DNA from: Scatomorpha sp964345235
GTDB taxonomy: Bacteria > Bacillota > Clostridia > Oscillospirales > Oscillospiraceae
Assembly: GCA_964345235.1 (NCBI GenBank)
Contig: CAYFQE010000015.1
Span: 1 to 25,523 of the forward strand
Direction of reading: 5' to 3'
Length of the DNA: 25,523 bases
This document shows positions 15,984-23,561 of the stretch, in pieces. Under the pieces are notes generated by a model. It ran no database searches. It saw only the letters and a program-made list of their open reading frames with translations, and had not been told where the DNA came from. The position numbers were made by a program, and so were the translations under genes. Position 1 is the stretch's first letter, and each line of letters starts with the position of its first letter.

Positions 15984-16698
15984 AACCAGTATTATAATAG
16001 TAATTGCACTTGTGGTTGCCGCCATTTTTTTCACCTTTGCAATGACCGGACATGGCTATTTTGCGCTTATGCTTTTGGGCATTGCCTCTTTGATTGTTTT
16101 CTACAGCTATGCAGACGGAATAATAAGGACTGTTTTTACAGTCGTTTTGTGTCTAGGTGTTTTGCTTTTTATTATAGTAGAGATTCCGATTATCAAAAAC
16201 GCCCGCACCGATGCTGACGAAGATACAGAATATCTCATAGTTTTGGGAGCGGGTGTTAGAGGCACGATTCCCTCGCTTTCGCTTCAAAATCGTATGGACG
16301 GAGCCTATAAGTGGCTTAAGGATCACCCGGAAGTCACGGTTATTCTTTCGGGCGGGCAGGGACCCGGCGAGGACATTACGGAAGCTCGCGCAATGTATGA
16401 TAATTTTACAAAAAGAGGATTTCCCGCAGAGCGCCTTTATCTTGAAGAGAACTCCACCAGCACCAGAGAAAACCTTGCGCACTCTCTTGAAATTATTAAG
16501 TCTTTGGGCGGAAGCGAGAGCTCGCGCATCGCTGTCTGCACCAGCGAATATCACCTTTTCAGAGCCAAGCTCTTGGCAAAGGACGAGGGCATGAACATAA
16601 AGGGCGTAAGCGCCCCGACAACTATGCCGACGCTCATGATAAATTATTTTATCCGCGAGGCGGTCGGAGTGGTTCACTATTTTGTGATAGGACAATAG
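15976..16698 (+). CDS. YdcF family (DUF218) membrane-anchored protein
   Basis: A 240-residue protein with two to three N-terminal transmembrane helices (about 5-70) followed by a DUF218 domain. Landmarks are YLIVLGAGVRG, SLQNRMDGAYKWLKDHP, VILSGGQGPGEDITEARAM, the NSTSTRENLAHSLEII block and TSEYHLFRAKLLA. The family includes SanA, YdcF and ElyC, linked to cell-envelope and cell-wall precursor homeostasis; the exact reaction is unknown. The ATG at 15976 follows GAGGA and overlaps the ABC-F stop by 8 bases. The stop TAG is embedded in the AGGAGG of the HAD gene, so the pair is tightly coupled. Confidence 0.9.
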   Translation: MSKTSIIIVIALVVAAIFFTFAMTGHGYFALMLLGIASLIVFYSYADGIIRTVFTVVLCLGVLLFIIVEIPIIKNARTDADEDTEYLIVLGAGVRGTIPSLSLQNRMDGAYKWLKDHPEVTVILSGGQGPGEDITEARAMYDNFTKRGFPAERLYLEENSTSTRENLAHSLEIIKSLGGSESSRIAVCTSEYHLFRAKLLAKDEGMNIKGVSAPTTMPTLMINYFIREAVGVVHYFVIGQ

Positions 16699-16706
16699 GA
16701 GGACTT

Positions 16707-17564
16707 ATGGAAGAAAAGAATATGATGGAAAAACTCGAAAATACTCTCTCGGCCGCTGATACAGAGCTTTTAGAGAGCGCCGAAATTGAGGGGTTTTCGG
16801 AAGCTTCTGAAAGCGAAGAGCTTGCAATAAATTATGAGAACTCAGAACCTTCAGAACCTGCAAAACCCACAGAGAACACGGAATCCTTTGAATCTTCGGA
16901 AAACTCGGAAACTTCCGAGAATTCGGAGAATACAGAAGAGGTTCAAAATCTCGAAGAGGAGCACGAGGACGGCGCCTTGGTATATGTTAAGAAAGAACAC
17001 TTCAATGTCTATGACTTCGATAAAACCGTTTTGCCCTATGACAGCACGGCAGCTTTCTTCATATTCTGCTTAAAGCGCCAGCTCAGTCTGATTTTTGCTG
17101 TGATTCCGGCGGCTCTAGCATTTCCTCTCTTTAAGCTCGGTATTATAACCAAGACAAGGTGCAAAGAGATATTCTATCGCTTCTTGACCAAGCTCGAGGA
17201 TGTCGACGAACTCGTCGAGCTCTTTTGGCGCATTAAAAAAAGAGATTTCTACCCTTGGTATCTCTCTCAAAAACGAAGCAGTGATTTGATTATTTCGGCC
17301 TCTCCCGAGTTTTTGCTTAGGCCAATCTGTGATGAGCTGGGCGTTAGGCTCATAGCCTCAAGGGTTGACAAACACACGGGCAAAACCGAGGGGCTAAACA
17401 ATTACGGCATGGAAAAACTCAACCGCTTTAAAGCGGAGTTTCCCATGGCTGTTATCGATGAGTTTTATTCCGACTCGCTAAGCGATGAGCCTCTGGCCTT
17501 TATTGCGAAAAAAGCCTTTTTCATAAAACACGGAAGACCTTTCCCCTGGCCTGAGCATTTTTAA
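16707..17564 (+). CDS. HAD-IB phosphatase with acidic low-complexity N-terminus
   Basis: A 285-residue protein. Residues 98-285 form an HAD-IB hydrolase: motif I YDFDKT (Asp103 nucleophile, Asp105), motif II SAS (197-199), motif III Lys226 in GKTEG, motif IV YSDSLSDEP (Asp256, Asp260). A long hydrophobic cap helix pair lies at about 113-147. The layout resembles phosphatidylglycerophosphatase C and other membrane-associated phosphatases, but the substrate is not determinable. Residues 1-90 are acidic and low in complexity, rich in Glu, Ser, Asn and Thr with SEN/TEN repeats, and likely disordered. The start is firm: AGGAGG precedes ATG 16707, and no later start has a ribosome site. It is the last gene of the yihY operon. 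Confidence 0.85.
   Translation: MEEKNMMEKLENTLSAADTELLESAEIEGFSEASESEELAINYENSEPSEPAKPTENTESFESSENSETSENSENTEEVQNLEEEHEDGALVYVKKEHFNVYDFDKTVLPYDSTAAFFIFCLKRQLSLIFAVIPAALAFPLFKLGIITKTRCKEIFYRFLTKLEDVDELVELFWRIKKRDFYPWYLSQKRSSDLIISASPEFLLRPICDELGVRLIASRVDKHTGKTEGLNNYGMEKLNRFKAEFPMAVIDEFYSDSLSDEPLAFIAKKAFFIKHGRPFPWPEHF
16835..16945 (+). repeat. Degenerate GAA/TCG/AAC-type coding repeat
   Basis: Imperfect short repeats of the type TCGGAAAAC, TCCGAGAAT and CAGAGAAC encode the Ser-Glu-Asn / Thr-Glu-Asn run (residues about 43-80) of the HAD protein. Units are 6-9 bases and stay in frame. Confidence 0.6.
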
Positions 17565-17599
17565 AACCACATTTAAAAATTTGTTTTTTCAGCTATATA

Positions 17600-17636
17600 A
17601 AGAGCCGCAAAATCCCTTTGGGGTTTTGCGGCTCTT
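17600..17636 (+). terminator. Strong hairpin ending the yihY-HAD operon
   Basis: AAGAGCCGCAAAA pairs perfectly with TTTTGCGGCTCTT, extended by TCCC/GGGG to a 17-bp stem with a 3-base loop. The T run directly after it is short (CTTATTG), with a longer one about 12 bases later. The hairpin ends one base before the -35 box of the next gene. Confidence 0.8.
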
Positions 17637-17637
17637 A

Positions 17638-17666
17638 TTGCATTACATTTTTTTATATATTATAAT
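17638..17666 (+). promoter_or_regulatory. Promoter of the CoA-transferase gene
   Basis: TTGCAT (17638-17643), 17 bases, and a perfect TATAAT (17661-17666). The spacer is very A/T rich. The leader of about 40 bases ends in TGGAGG before the ATG. Confidence 0.75.
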
Positions 17667-17712
17667 TACCTATCGCAAGTTTAAAAACAAACATACGATA
17701 TGGAGGCATTAT

Positions 17713-19014
17713 ATGGATTATAAGAAGATTTATCAGGAAAAACTTTGCACTGCTGAAGAAGCCGCAAAGAGAGTGCAGTCCGGCTGGATTTTAGGCTTGG
17801 ATTCCGGTCCCGTTGCACCTCCGGCAACTATGGATGCTATTATAAAGAGGGCAAAGTCCGGCGAGATTAATAACATTAAAGTTCACAATATGATCGACTA
17901 TTATCCTTTCGACTTTTACACGGAAAACCTTCTCGGAAAGATTGAGAGCATATCGTGGTTTTCGGGCAAGGGTTCAAGAAACGCCGTAAACAGCGGCTTT
18001 GGCGACTTTTGTCCGGCTTACTTCCATGAAATTCCGGCGCACTTCAGGAAGTTCTACGATTTCGATGCATTCTTAATCCAGGTTTCTCCCATGGATAAGC
18101 ATGGGTACATGAGTCTCGGTATATGTGCTGCCTCTTCGTCCAGCTTGATTGACAAGTCGAAGCGTATCTTTGTTGAAGTAAATGAAAACATGCCTCGCGC
18201 CTGCGGCGGAATAAACCTGCATATAAGCCAAGTCGATGTCGTGGTTGAAAACAACATCCCCATGCCGATTTTTGAACCTGTAGCTATCGATGATGCCTCC
18301 AGGATAATTGGCGAGCTTATTGCCGAACAGATTCCCGACGGCGCTTGCATCCAACTCGGAATCGGCGCAATTCCCGATGCAACCGGTATGGCTCTCAAGA
18401 ACAAGAAGGATCTGGGTATTCACACCGAGATGTTCACCTCAGCCATGGTGGATTTGATTGAGTGTGGCGCAGTTAACAACAGCAAAAAACAGATTCACAG
18501 ATACAAATCTGTATGCACATTCGCTCAAGGCCCGCAGAAAATGTATGACTACCTAGATGACAACCCCTCGGTCCTCTTTCTTCCTGTTGAATATGTCAAC
18601 GACCCCTATGTAATTGCACAGAACGACAATTTGATTTCGGTAAATGCCTGCATAGAAGTCGACCTTTGGGGACAGGTTTGCTCCGAATCCATAGGGACAA
18701 AACATTTCTCCGGCACAGGCGGCCAGGTGGACTATGTGAGAGGCGCAACCCGCTCAAAGGGCGGAAAAAGCTTTATTGCCTTCCAGTCCACAGCAAAGAA
18801 CGGCACTATCAGCAAGATTACTCCCTGCCTTGCTGAGGGCGCTATTTGCACCACAAACAAAAACGAGGTTGACTATGTAGTCACGGAATACGGTATTGCC
18901 CACTTGAGAGGTCAAACTCTCTCATCTAGAGCAAAGCAACTCATCCAAATTGCGCACCCCGACTTCAGGGACGAGCTCACCTTCGCCGCAAGAAAGCGCG
19001 GCATGCTTATATAG
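17713..19014 (+). CDS. Acetyl-CoA hydrolase/CoA-transferase family (4-hydroxybutyrate or butyrate type)
   Basis: A 433-residue cytosolic CoA-transferase of the acetyl-CoA hydrolase/transferase family. The N-terminal domain has SGWILGLDSGPVAPPATM; the C-terminal domain has GACIQLGIGAIPDATGMALKNK and GIHTEMFTSAMVDL. Glu239 of HTEMF corresponds in position to the catalytic glutamate (238) of 4-hydroxybutyrate CoA-transferase. FSGTGGQVDYVRGA and TEYGIAHLRGQTLSSRA are conserved CoA-binding blocks. Such enzymes move CoA between acetate and butyrate, 4-hydroxybutyrate or propionate; the acceptor cannot be fixed from sequence. I chose ATG 17713, behind TGGAGG and a good promoter, over upstream in-frame codons in the terminator. 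It is a single-gene unit with its own terminator. Confidence 0.9.
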   Translation: MDYKKIYQEKLCTAEEAAKRVQSGWILGLDSGPVAPPATMDAIIKRAKSGEINNIKVHNMIDYYPFDFYTENLLGKIESISWFSGKGSRNAVNSGFGDFCPAYFHEIPAHFRKFYDFDAFLIQVSPMDKHGYMSLGICAASSSSLIDKSKRIFVEVNENMPRACGGINLHISQVDVVVENNIPMPIFEPVAIDDASRIIGELIAEQIPDGACIQLGIGAIPDATGMALKNKKDLGIHTEMFTSAMVDLIECGAVNNSKKQIHRYKSVCTFAQGPQKMYDYLDDNPSVLFLPVEYVNDPYVIAQNDNLISVNACIEVDLWGQVCSESIGTKHFSGTGGQVDYVRGATRSKGGKSFIAFQSTAKNGTISKITPCLAEGAICTTNKNEVDYVVTEYGIAHLRGQTLSSRAKQLIQIAHPDFRDELTFAARKRGMLI

Positions 19015-19025
19015 CAAGTTTTTAA

Positions 19026-19063
19026 GCAAGGCAGGGGCTCGAAGCCCTTGCCTTGCGCTTTTT
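19026..19063 (+). terminator. Terminator of the CoA-transferase gene
   Basis: GCAAGGCAGGGGCT pairs with AGCCCTTGCCTTGC (14 bp, one G-T pair, 3-base loop), followed by GCTTTTTATTT. It begins 12 bases after the stop. Confidence 0.93.
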
Positions 19064-19089
19064 ATTTATCACATAAGAGTTTTTCGATA

Positions 19090-19126
19090 AATTGACCCCC
19101 AAAAGTCAGGCTTTTGGGGGTCAATT
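19090..19126 (-). terminator. Perfect 16-bp hairpin, probable terminator of the CoA-disulfide reductase gene
   Basis: AATTGACCCCCAAAAG and its exact reverse complement flank a 5-base loop. It lies 24 bases beyond the end of the minus-strand flavoprotein gene. The following minus-strand sequence (TATCGAAAAA) lacks a T run, so termination is inferred from position and stem strength. Confidence 0.55.
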
Positions 19127-19150
19127 CAATTCTGCTCAGGAGTTTTGTTC

Positions 19151-20845
19151 TTACTTTGGCATGCCGCAGGGATAGATGACTTCGCCTCTGATGCAGGCAT
19201 CGTTTAAAATCGCCCTGTAGTGCGCGAATCCTCCGCTGAAGTTTGCGGACTCAAATCCATATTGACTGAGTATGCGGCAGGCTATGTAAGACCTGACTCC
19301 GCTGAGGCACATTACTATTATCTTTTTATCTTTCGGAAGCTCACCGAGTCTTTCTCTGAGCTCGTCAACGGGAATGTTGGAAAAGCCCTCGACATGACCT
19401 CTTGCAAATTCTCTTTCCGTTCTCACATCGAGGAAGAAACAGTTCTCTCTCTGCTCCAACTTTTCAAAACCCTCGTAATCTATGACATCAACAAGGCCGC
19501 TTTCAATATTTTCTATCATGAAGCCCGCCATATTGCAGGGGTCTTTGGCAGAGGAAAACGGAGGCGCATAGCAGAGCTCCAACTCCTTAAGCTGTGACCC
19601 CTTAAGTCCTGCCACCATTGCCGTAGCCAAGACATCCAGCCTTTTGTCAGCTCCCTTTTCACCTATAACCTGAGCCCCGAGTATTCTCTCCGTTCCTCTC
19701 TCGATAATAAGTTTCATAACAAGATTCGAATATCCAGGATAGTAGGAAGACGAAGATAGGGGAGAGAGGACTATGGAGTAGAAGTCGAGTCCGAGATCGG
19801 AGGCTGTCGCAGAATTAAGTCCTGTGGAGGCCGCGGCAAGCTCGAAGACCTTGGCTATGCTTGAGCCCATACTTCCTCTGTATTCAGATTCTATGCCGCA
19901 GATACTGTCGGCCACTATTCTGCCCTGCTTGTTGGCAGGGCCTGCCAGAGGAATGTTTACCATTTTTCCCGATATCGGATGTAGCACCTCCACACAGTCG
20001 CCAACGGCATAGATGTCTTCTATTGAACTTTTCATATTTGCATCTACGGCTATTGTTCTTTTTACTCCCATCTTTAGACCGGCATCAAGAGCAAGGCCGG
20101 TATCGGGCGAAACTCCGAGAGCGAAGATTGCAAAGTCACCCTCGACACTCTCTCCGTCTTTTAATTTGCAAATTATGGAATTTTCTTTTTCCTCAAAGCC
20201 GACAACTTCTTTTCCCAATATAAGCTCGGCTCCATGGTGGCGAAACTCTGCGTGGACATAGGCTGCCATGTCGGGATCCAAGGTTTTTAAAAGCTGTTTC
20301 GGCCTTTGGATTATTTTTACTTTGAGCCCTCTTTCTATAAGACCTTCGGCAAGCTCAACTCCGATGAAACCGCCGCCGGCGATTATTACGCTCTCGGGCT
20401 TATTTTCATCTATGAAGGATTTGATTTTAACGGCATCTTCAACGGTTCTGAGCGTCATAATCTTTTCGGAATTTATGCCCTCAATGGCAGGTTTTATGGG
20501 CTTGGCGCCCGTGGATATTATCAGCTTATCGTAGTCTTCGAAAAAGACCTCGCCTGTTTCGAGATTTTTTACCTCGACCTGCTTTTTTTCGGGCAGAATT
20601 TTTGTGACCTCGTGGCGCACAAAAACATCTACATTAAAACGCTCTTTAAAGTCTTCGGGTGTTTGGACATAGAGTTTTTTCTCTTCTTTTATCACATCGG
20701 CTATAAAGTAGGGAAGTCCGCAGTTGGCATAAGACATGTGCCGGCTTCTCTCGAACACCTTTATCTCTGCGCTCTCCGAAAGCCTCCTCAGTCTGGCGGC
20801 GGCGCTCGCGCCTCCTGCGACTCCGCCTATTATAACTATCTTCAT
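19151..20845 (-). CDS. CoA-disulfide reductase / NADH oxidase-like flavoprotein with C-terminal rhodanese
   Basis: A 564-residue flavoprotein. It has FAD-binding GGVAGGASAAARLRR at the N-terminus, the redox-active single Cys42 in SYANCGLPYF, NAD-binding GGGFIGVELAEGL, and the second FAD contact YAVGDCVEV. The dimerisation domain follows, then a rhodanese domain from about residue 455 with catalytic Cys513 in MCLSGVRSY. This CoADR-rhodanese architecture reduces CoA disulfide, CoA persulfide or polysulfide with NAD(P)H; the flavin part alone is often labelled NADH oxidase. The role may be CoA-thiol maintenance or sulfur reduction. An extra Cys lies at 560 in PCGMPK. The ATG has AAGGAGG upstream. 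It is a single-gene unit, convergent with the CoA-transferase gene. Confidence 0.92.
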   Translation of the reverse strand: MKIVIIGGVAGGASAAARLRRLSESAEIKVFERSRHMSYANCGLPYFIADVIKEEKKLYVQTPEDFKERFNVDVFVRHEVTKILPEKKQVEVKNLETGEVFFEDYDKLIISTGAKPIKPAIEGINSEKIMTLRTVEDAVKIKSFIDENKPESVIIAGGGFIGVELAEGLIERGLKVKIIQRPKQLLKTLDPDMAAYVHAEFRHHGAELILGKEVVGFEEKENSIICKLKDGESVEGDFAIFALGVSPDTGLALDAGLKMGVKRTIAVDANMKSSIEDIYAVGDCVEVLHPISGKMVNIPLAGPANKQGRIVADSICGIESEYRGSMGSSIAKVFELAAASTGLNSATASDLGLDFYSIVLSPLSSSSYYPGYSNLVMKLIIERGTERILGAQVIGEKGADKRLDVLATAMVAGLKGSQLKELELCYAPPFSSAKDPCNMAGFMIENIESGLVDVIDYEGFEKLEQRENCFFLDVRTEREFARGHVEGFSNIPVDELRERLGELPKDKKIIVMCLSGVRSYIACRILSQYGFESANFSGGFAHYRAILNDACIRGEVIYPCGMPK

Positions 20846-20894
20846 TTAAAAGCCTCCTTAGCTTATATACCTTTTAAGTTAATTTTGCTCTCGT

Positions 20895-20903
20895 ATTATA
20901 CCA
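20895..20903 (-). promoter_or_regulatory. Extended -10 promoter of the flavoprotein gene
   Basis: Minus strand TGGTATAAT: a perfect TATAAT with the TG-n extension. No convincing -35 lies upstream, where the terminator of the small membrane protein gene sits 13 bases away. The leader is about 43 bases. Confidence 0.65.
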
Positions 20904-20915
20904 TAAATACAGTTA

Positions 20916-20940
20916 AAAAGGGAGAGCATGCGCTCTCCCT
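20916..20940 (-). terminator. Terminator of the small membrane protein gene
   Basis: Minus strand: AGGGAGAGC, loop GCAT, GCTCTCCCT, then TTTTAACTG. It is a perfect 9-bp stem with a T tract, 27 bases after the stop. Confidence 0.9.
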
Positions 20941-20967
20941 GAACATATATCCTACTCGAAGTCTTCT

Positions 20968-21165
20968 CTATAAATTATCTTTCGAGTTTTTTTCTTCTTC
21001 TCTTTTAGCCAGCTTTTCATTTTTTTCCTTGGTTTTGCTTGCGGCGCCGAAGGCCACGCCCAAAATAAGACCAAAAACCGTTCCCAAAATAGGGTCGCCC
21101 ATCGCAAAGCCGAAAATTGCCCCCGAGGCGGCCCCTACAAACATCCACAGTCCAAATGAGCTCAC
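20968..21165 (-). CDS. Small glycine-rich membrane protein
   Basis: A 65-residue protein I cannot assign to a named family. Residues about 4-45 form two short hydrophobic segments rich in glycine and alanine (FVGAASGAIFGFAMG, then GTVFGLILGVAFGAAS), with GxxxG-type spacing as in glycine-zipper membrane proteins. The last 20 residues are highly charged (Lys, Glu) and probably cytosolic. I chose GTG at 21165 because GGGAGG stands 6 bases upstream; the earlier in-frame TTG at 21180 overlaps that site. It has its own promoter and terminator and is divergent from the permease gene. A membrane-integrity or assembly role is only a guess. Confidence 0.75.
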   Translation of the reverse strand: MSSFGLWMFVGAASGAIFGFAMGDPILGTVFGLILGVAFGAASKTKEKNEKLAKREEEKNSKDNL

Positions 21166-21196
21166 GTTTTGCCTCCCCAAAAATTATGCTGTCATT

Positions 21197-21224
21197 ATTA
21201 TAGCACAGCATATTTATTATTCAA
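21197..21224 (-). promoter_or_regulatory. Promoter of the small membrane protein gene
   Basis: Minus strand: TTGAAT (21224-21219), 16 bases, perfect TATAAT (21202-21197). The GTG start is about 31 bases beyond the -10. Confidence 0.6.
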
Positions 21225-21253
21225 AAAACTAAATTTGTGCTTCCCCAACAAAA

Positions 21254-21276
21254 GTGCAAAATTTGTCATTATGCAC
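21254..21276. promoter_or_regulatory. Possible operator between the divergent genes
   Basis: GTGCAAAAT and ATTATGCAC form an inverted repeat (8 of 9 positions) around 5 bases. It lies between the two divergent promoters, directly upstream of the candidate permease -35 at 21283. This suits a dimeric activator or repressor; the regulator is not in the window. Confidence 0.4.
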
Positions 21277-21282
21277 ATTTTT

Positions 21283-21310
21283 TTGAGCAAAAGCCTGTTA
21301 AAATTTTAAT
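21283..21310 (+). promoter_or_regulatory. Possible promoter of the LctP gene
   Basis: TTGAGC (21283-21288), 16 bases, TTTAAT (21305-21310). The leader would be about 93 bases. A second, weaker pair (TTGTTT and TAATAC, 17 apart) lies nearer the gene at about 21344-21372. Confidence 0.35.
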
Positions 21311-21409
21311 TTATGGGCATAACATACAGATAATTGTTGCATTTGTTTCTTGTATATGGTAGCATTAATACATTATTTCGAAAACAAAAACAATATTGGA
21401 GGTAAGAAA

Positions 21410-23122
21410 ATGTATGCTTTAATTGCAGCCGTTCCCATTCTTCTCTGCGTCTTCCTGATGATTGGTTTAGGATGGGGCGCAAAGAGGGCTCTGCCTCTTG
21501 CCTGGCTGGTATCCGCACTTGTGGCGTTGCTGGTTTGGAAGCAGGACTTTGTAGCCGTTATTGCCCACTCAATTTCCGGAGGACTCAGCTCCGTTGACGT
21601 TCTCGTCATCGTCTTCGGCGCTATCCTAATCATGAACACCCTGAAACACTCGGGCGCCGTTGTTGCGATTCAGCGTGTTTTCAGAGACATCTCTCCCGAC
21701 AGAAGAGTACAGGTCATCCTCATCGGATTCCTCTTCGGAGCCTTTATCGAAGGCGCTGCCGGATTCGGAACACCCGCAGCTCTTGCCGCTCCTCTTCTGA
21801 TAAGCATCGGTTTCCCCCCGCTCGCCGCCGCTGTTGTGGCTCTCATCTGTAACTCCGTGCCCGTCAGCTTCGGAGGCGTCGGAACTCCCGTAAACGGACT
21901 CATGTCTGCAGTTAGCGAGAGTGTTGAAAACTTGGGCGCCAGCGCTGAACAATTCAGACTGATACATACAAAGTACACAGCCGTCGGCCATGCTTCCGCC
22001 TGTCTTGTCATTGTTTTTTTGGCTGTTGTAATCATGGTAAAGCTCTTCGGAAAGAACAAAAAGGCCTCTGAAGCACTTCCCGTTCTGCCCTTTGCCCTTT
22101 TTGTATCCATTGTTTTCGACTTCTTCTATCTTGGCTTGGCATTCTTATTCGGACCCGAATTCCCCTCGCTCATCGGCTCGATGCTCACCATGGCTGTGGT
22201 TATCTTTGCCGTTAAGAAGGGCTTCTTGGTGCCGAAAGAGACTTGGGACTTCGATGCGAGAGAAAACTGGGACGACAGCTGGAAATCTCTGCAGGAAGTC
22301 AAGCAAGACAGAGATACCGGCATGAGCGCAGTGCTCGCTTGGACTCCCTATGTCATTATCCTTGCCATACTCGTAATCACTCGCCTTCCCAATCTGCCCA
22401 TCAAGCCTTGGCTAAATGCAAACGGCATCGTTTCAATAAACGCCATTCTTGGTGTTGAGAAGGCCTCTTGGTCTTGGAAGGTATTCAACAACCCCGGCCT
22501 CTTCCCCTTCATAATTGTCTGCCTGATTACCTTTGTAATCCACAAAATGCCCGGCGAGAAGATAAAGGAGACAATAGTCGATACCGCGAAGCAGGTAAGC
22601 GGCGCTTTCGTAGCCCTCATCTTCGGTTGCGCAATGGTCTATGTTTACAGAAACACCGCTGACGGTTCCGCAGCCGTTGCCGCCGGAAAGATTGATTCCA
22701 CAATGCTTATCTGCATGGCTCGCGCACTGGCCGACCTTGCCGGTAAGGCCTATGTCGTCATTTCGCCGTTCATCGGAGTGCTTGGAGCCTTCATGTCAGG
22801 TTCGAACACTGTTTCGAACATCCTCTTTGCACCCCTGCAGTTTGAAACTGCAAGACTCCTTACAATCAGCCCGCTGATTGTAAGCGCAATTCAGAACATC
22901 GGCGGCGCAGCAGGCAATATGGTCTGCGTCAACAACGTTGTTTCCGTCTGCGCCACAACCGGAACTCTTGGAAACGAGGGCAAGATCATTAAGACCAACA
23001 TTGTTCCCTGCATAATTTACTGCATAATTACAATCATTGTACTCGGTGGAGCGATACTCATTCTGGGCCACGATCCGATGGGCTTGGCTGTTGCTGAGCA
23101 AGTAGCAAGCTTTGTAGGATAA
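21410..23122 (+). CDS. lctP: LctP family 2-hydroxy-acid (lactate) permease
   Basis: A 570-residue protein with about 12-14 hydrophobic segments, the normal length for the L-lactate permease family. The signature FGAFIEGAAGFGTPAALAAP (residues 110-128), then SVPVSFGGVGTPV and a late FMSGSNTVSNILFAPLQ block, are diagnostic. Members move lactate, glycolate and sometimes other short 2-hydroxy acids with protons across the cytoplasmic membrane. The ATG at 21410 follows TTGGAGG; an earlier in-frame ATG at 21350 has no ribosome site. No lactate dehydrogenase lies in the window; the following genes encode a UxaA-like lyase pair, so the substrate need not be lactate. The gene favours C-ending codons (ATC, TTC, AAC) more than most neighbours, suggesting high expression. 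Confidence 0.94.
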   Translation: MYALIAAVPILLCVFLMIGLGWGAKRALPLAWLVSALVALLVWKQDFVAVIAHSISGGLSSVDVLVIVFGAILIMNTLKHSGAVVAIQRVFRDISPDRRVQVILIGFLFGAFIEGAAGFGTPAALAAPLLISIGFPPLAAAVVALICNSVPVSFGGVGTPVNGLMSAVSESVENLGASAEQFRLIHTKYTAVGHASACLVIVFLAVVIMVKLFGKNKKASEALPVLPFALFVSIVFDFFYLGLAFLFGPEFPSLIGSMLTMAVVIFAVKKGFLVPKETWDFDARENWDDSWKSLQEVKQDRDTGMSAVLAWTPYVIILAILVITRLPNLPIKPWLNANGIVSINAILGVEKASWSWKVFNNPGLFPFIIVCLITFVIHKMPGEKIKETIVDTAKQVSGAFVALIFGCAMVYVYRNTADGSAAVAAGKIDSTMLICMARALADLAGKAYVVISPFIGVLGAFMSGSNTVSNILFAPLQFETARLLTISPLIVSAIQNIGGAAGNMVCVNNVVSVCATTGTLGNEGKIIKTNIVPCIIYCIITIIVLGGAILILGHDPMGLAVAEQVASFVG

Positions 23123-23138
23123 AAACAGCTTTCATGTT

Positions 23139-23172
23139 TTGTCCCCTCGCACTATTGCGAGGGGACAATTTT
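23139..23172 (+). terminator. Terminator of the LctP gene
   Basis: TTGTCCCCTCGC and GCGAGGGGACAA form a perfect 12-bp stem with a 6-base loop, then TTTTAATATT. It separates the permease from the lyase genes 82 bases downstream; a TATAAT at 23206-23211 without a good -35 may restart transcription. Confidence 0.85.
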
Positions 23173-23249
23173 AATATTATTAAAGATTTTTTCCGCTAAG
23201 TAATGTATAATGCATATATTGAATACAAAAATAAAAAGGAGGAACTCAC

Positions 23250-23561
23250 TTGGCCGATGTAATTTTAGCCCTTAAGATTAACGACGACGACAATGTTGCA
23301 ACTGTTTTCTCGAACGGGGCGGAAAAAGGCGCAACCGTCAGTGTGAAAGACAAGAAGGGCGAAATAGAAGGAATAGTAATCTCCGAGAGCATCCCATATG
23401 GGCACAAGCTCGCTGTTTGCGATATAGCGAAGGGTGAACTCATAATCAAATACGGTGAGGAGATAGGCATTGCCATTGCCGACATCAAAAAAGGAGATTA
23501 TGTGCATGTGCACAATCTGGAATCAATGCGCGGCAGAGGCGACTGGGAGGGAAAGAAATGA
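23250..23561 (+). CDS. UxaA/SuyA-type lyase, small subunit (SAF domain)
   Basis: A 103-residue SAF-domain protein, the N-terminal part of altronate/galactarate dehydratases made as a separate chain. Typical blocks are KINDDDNVATVF, SIPYGHKLAVCDIAKGE, IIKYGEEIGIAIADIKKGDYVHVHN and a closing ESMRGRGDW. In two-subunit relatives (sulfolactate sulfo-lyase SuyA) this chain completes the active site of the large subunit. The start is TTG 23250, 7 bases after AAGGAGG; no ATG is nearby. Its stop overlaps the large-subunit ATG by 4 bases. Confidence 0.9.
   Translation: MADVILALKINDDDNVATVFSNGAEKGATVSVKDKKGEIEGIVISESIPYGHKLAVCDIAKGELIIKYGEEIGIAIADIKKGDYVHVHNLESMRGRGDWEGKK

Noticed and set aside
16835..16945. 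CRISPR-like short repeats
   Set aside because: Units are 6-9 bases, degenerate, in frame and without spacers; they encode a low-complexity protein segment.
19090..19126. Attachment site or mobile-element end
   Set aside because: A single inverted repeat between convergent housekeeping-type genes, with no recombinase, transposase or target duplication nearby.
21410..23122. A lactate utilisation operon
   Set aside because: No lactate dehydrogenase, LutABC or electron-transfer flavoprotein gene accompanies the permease; the neighbours are lyase subunits.
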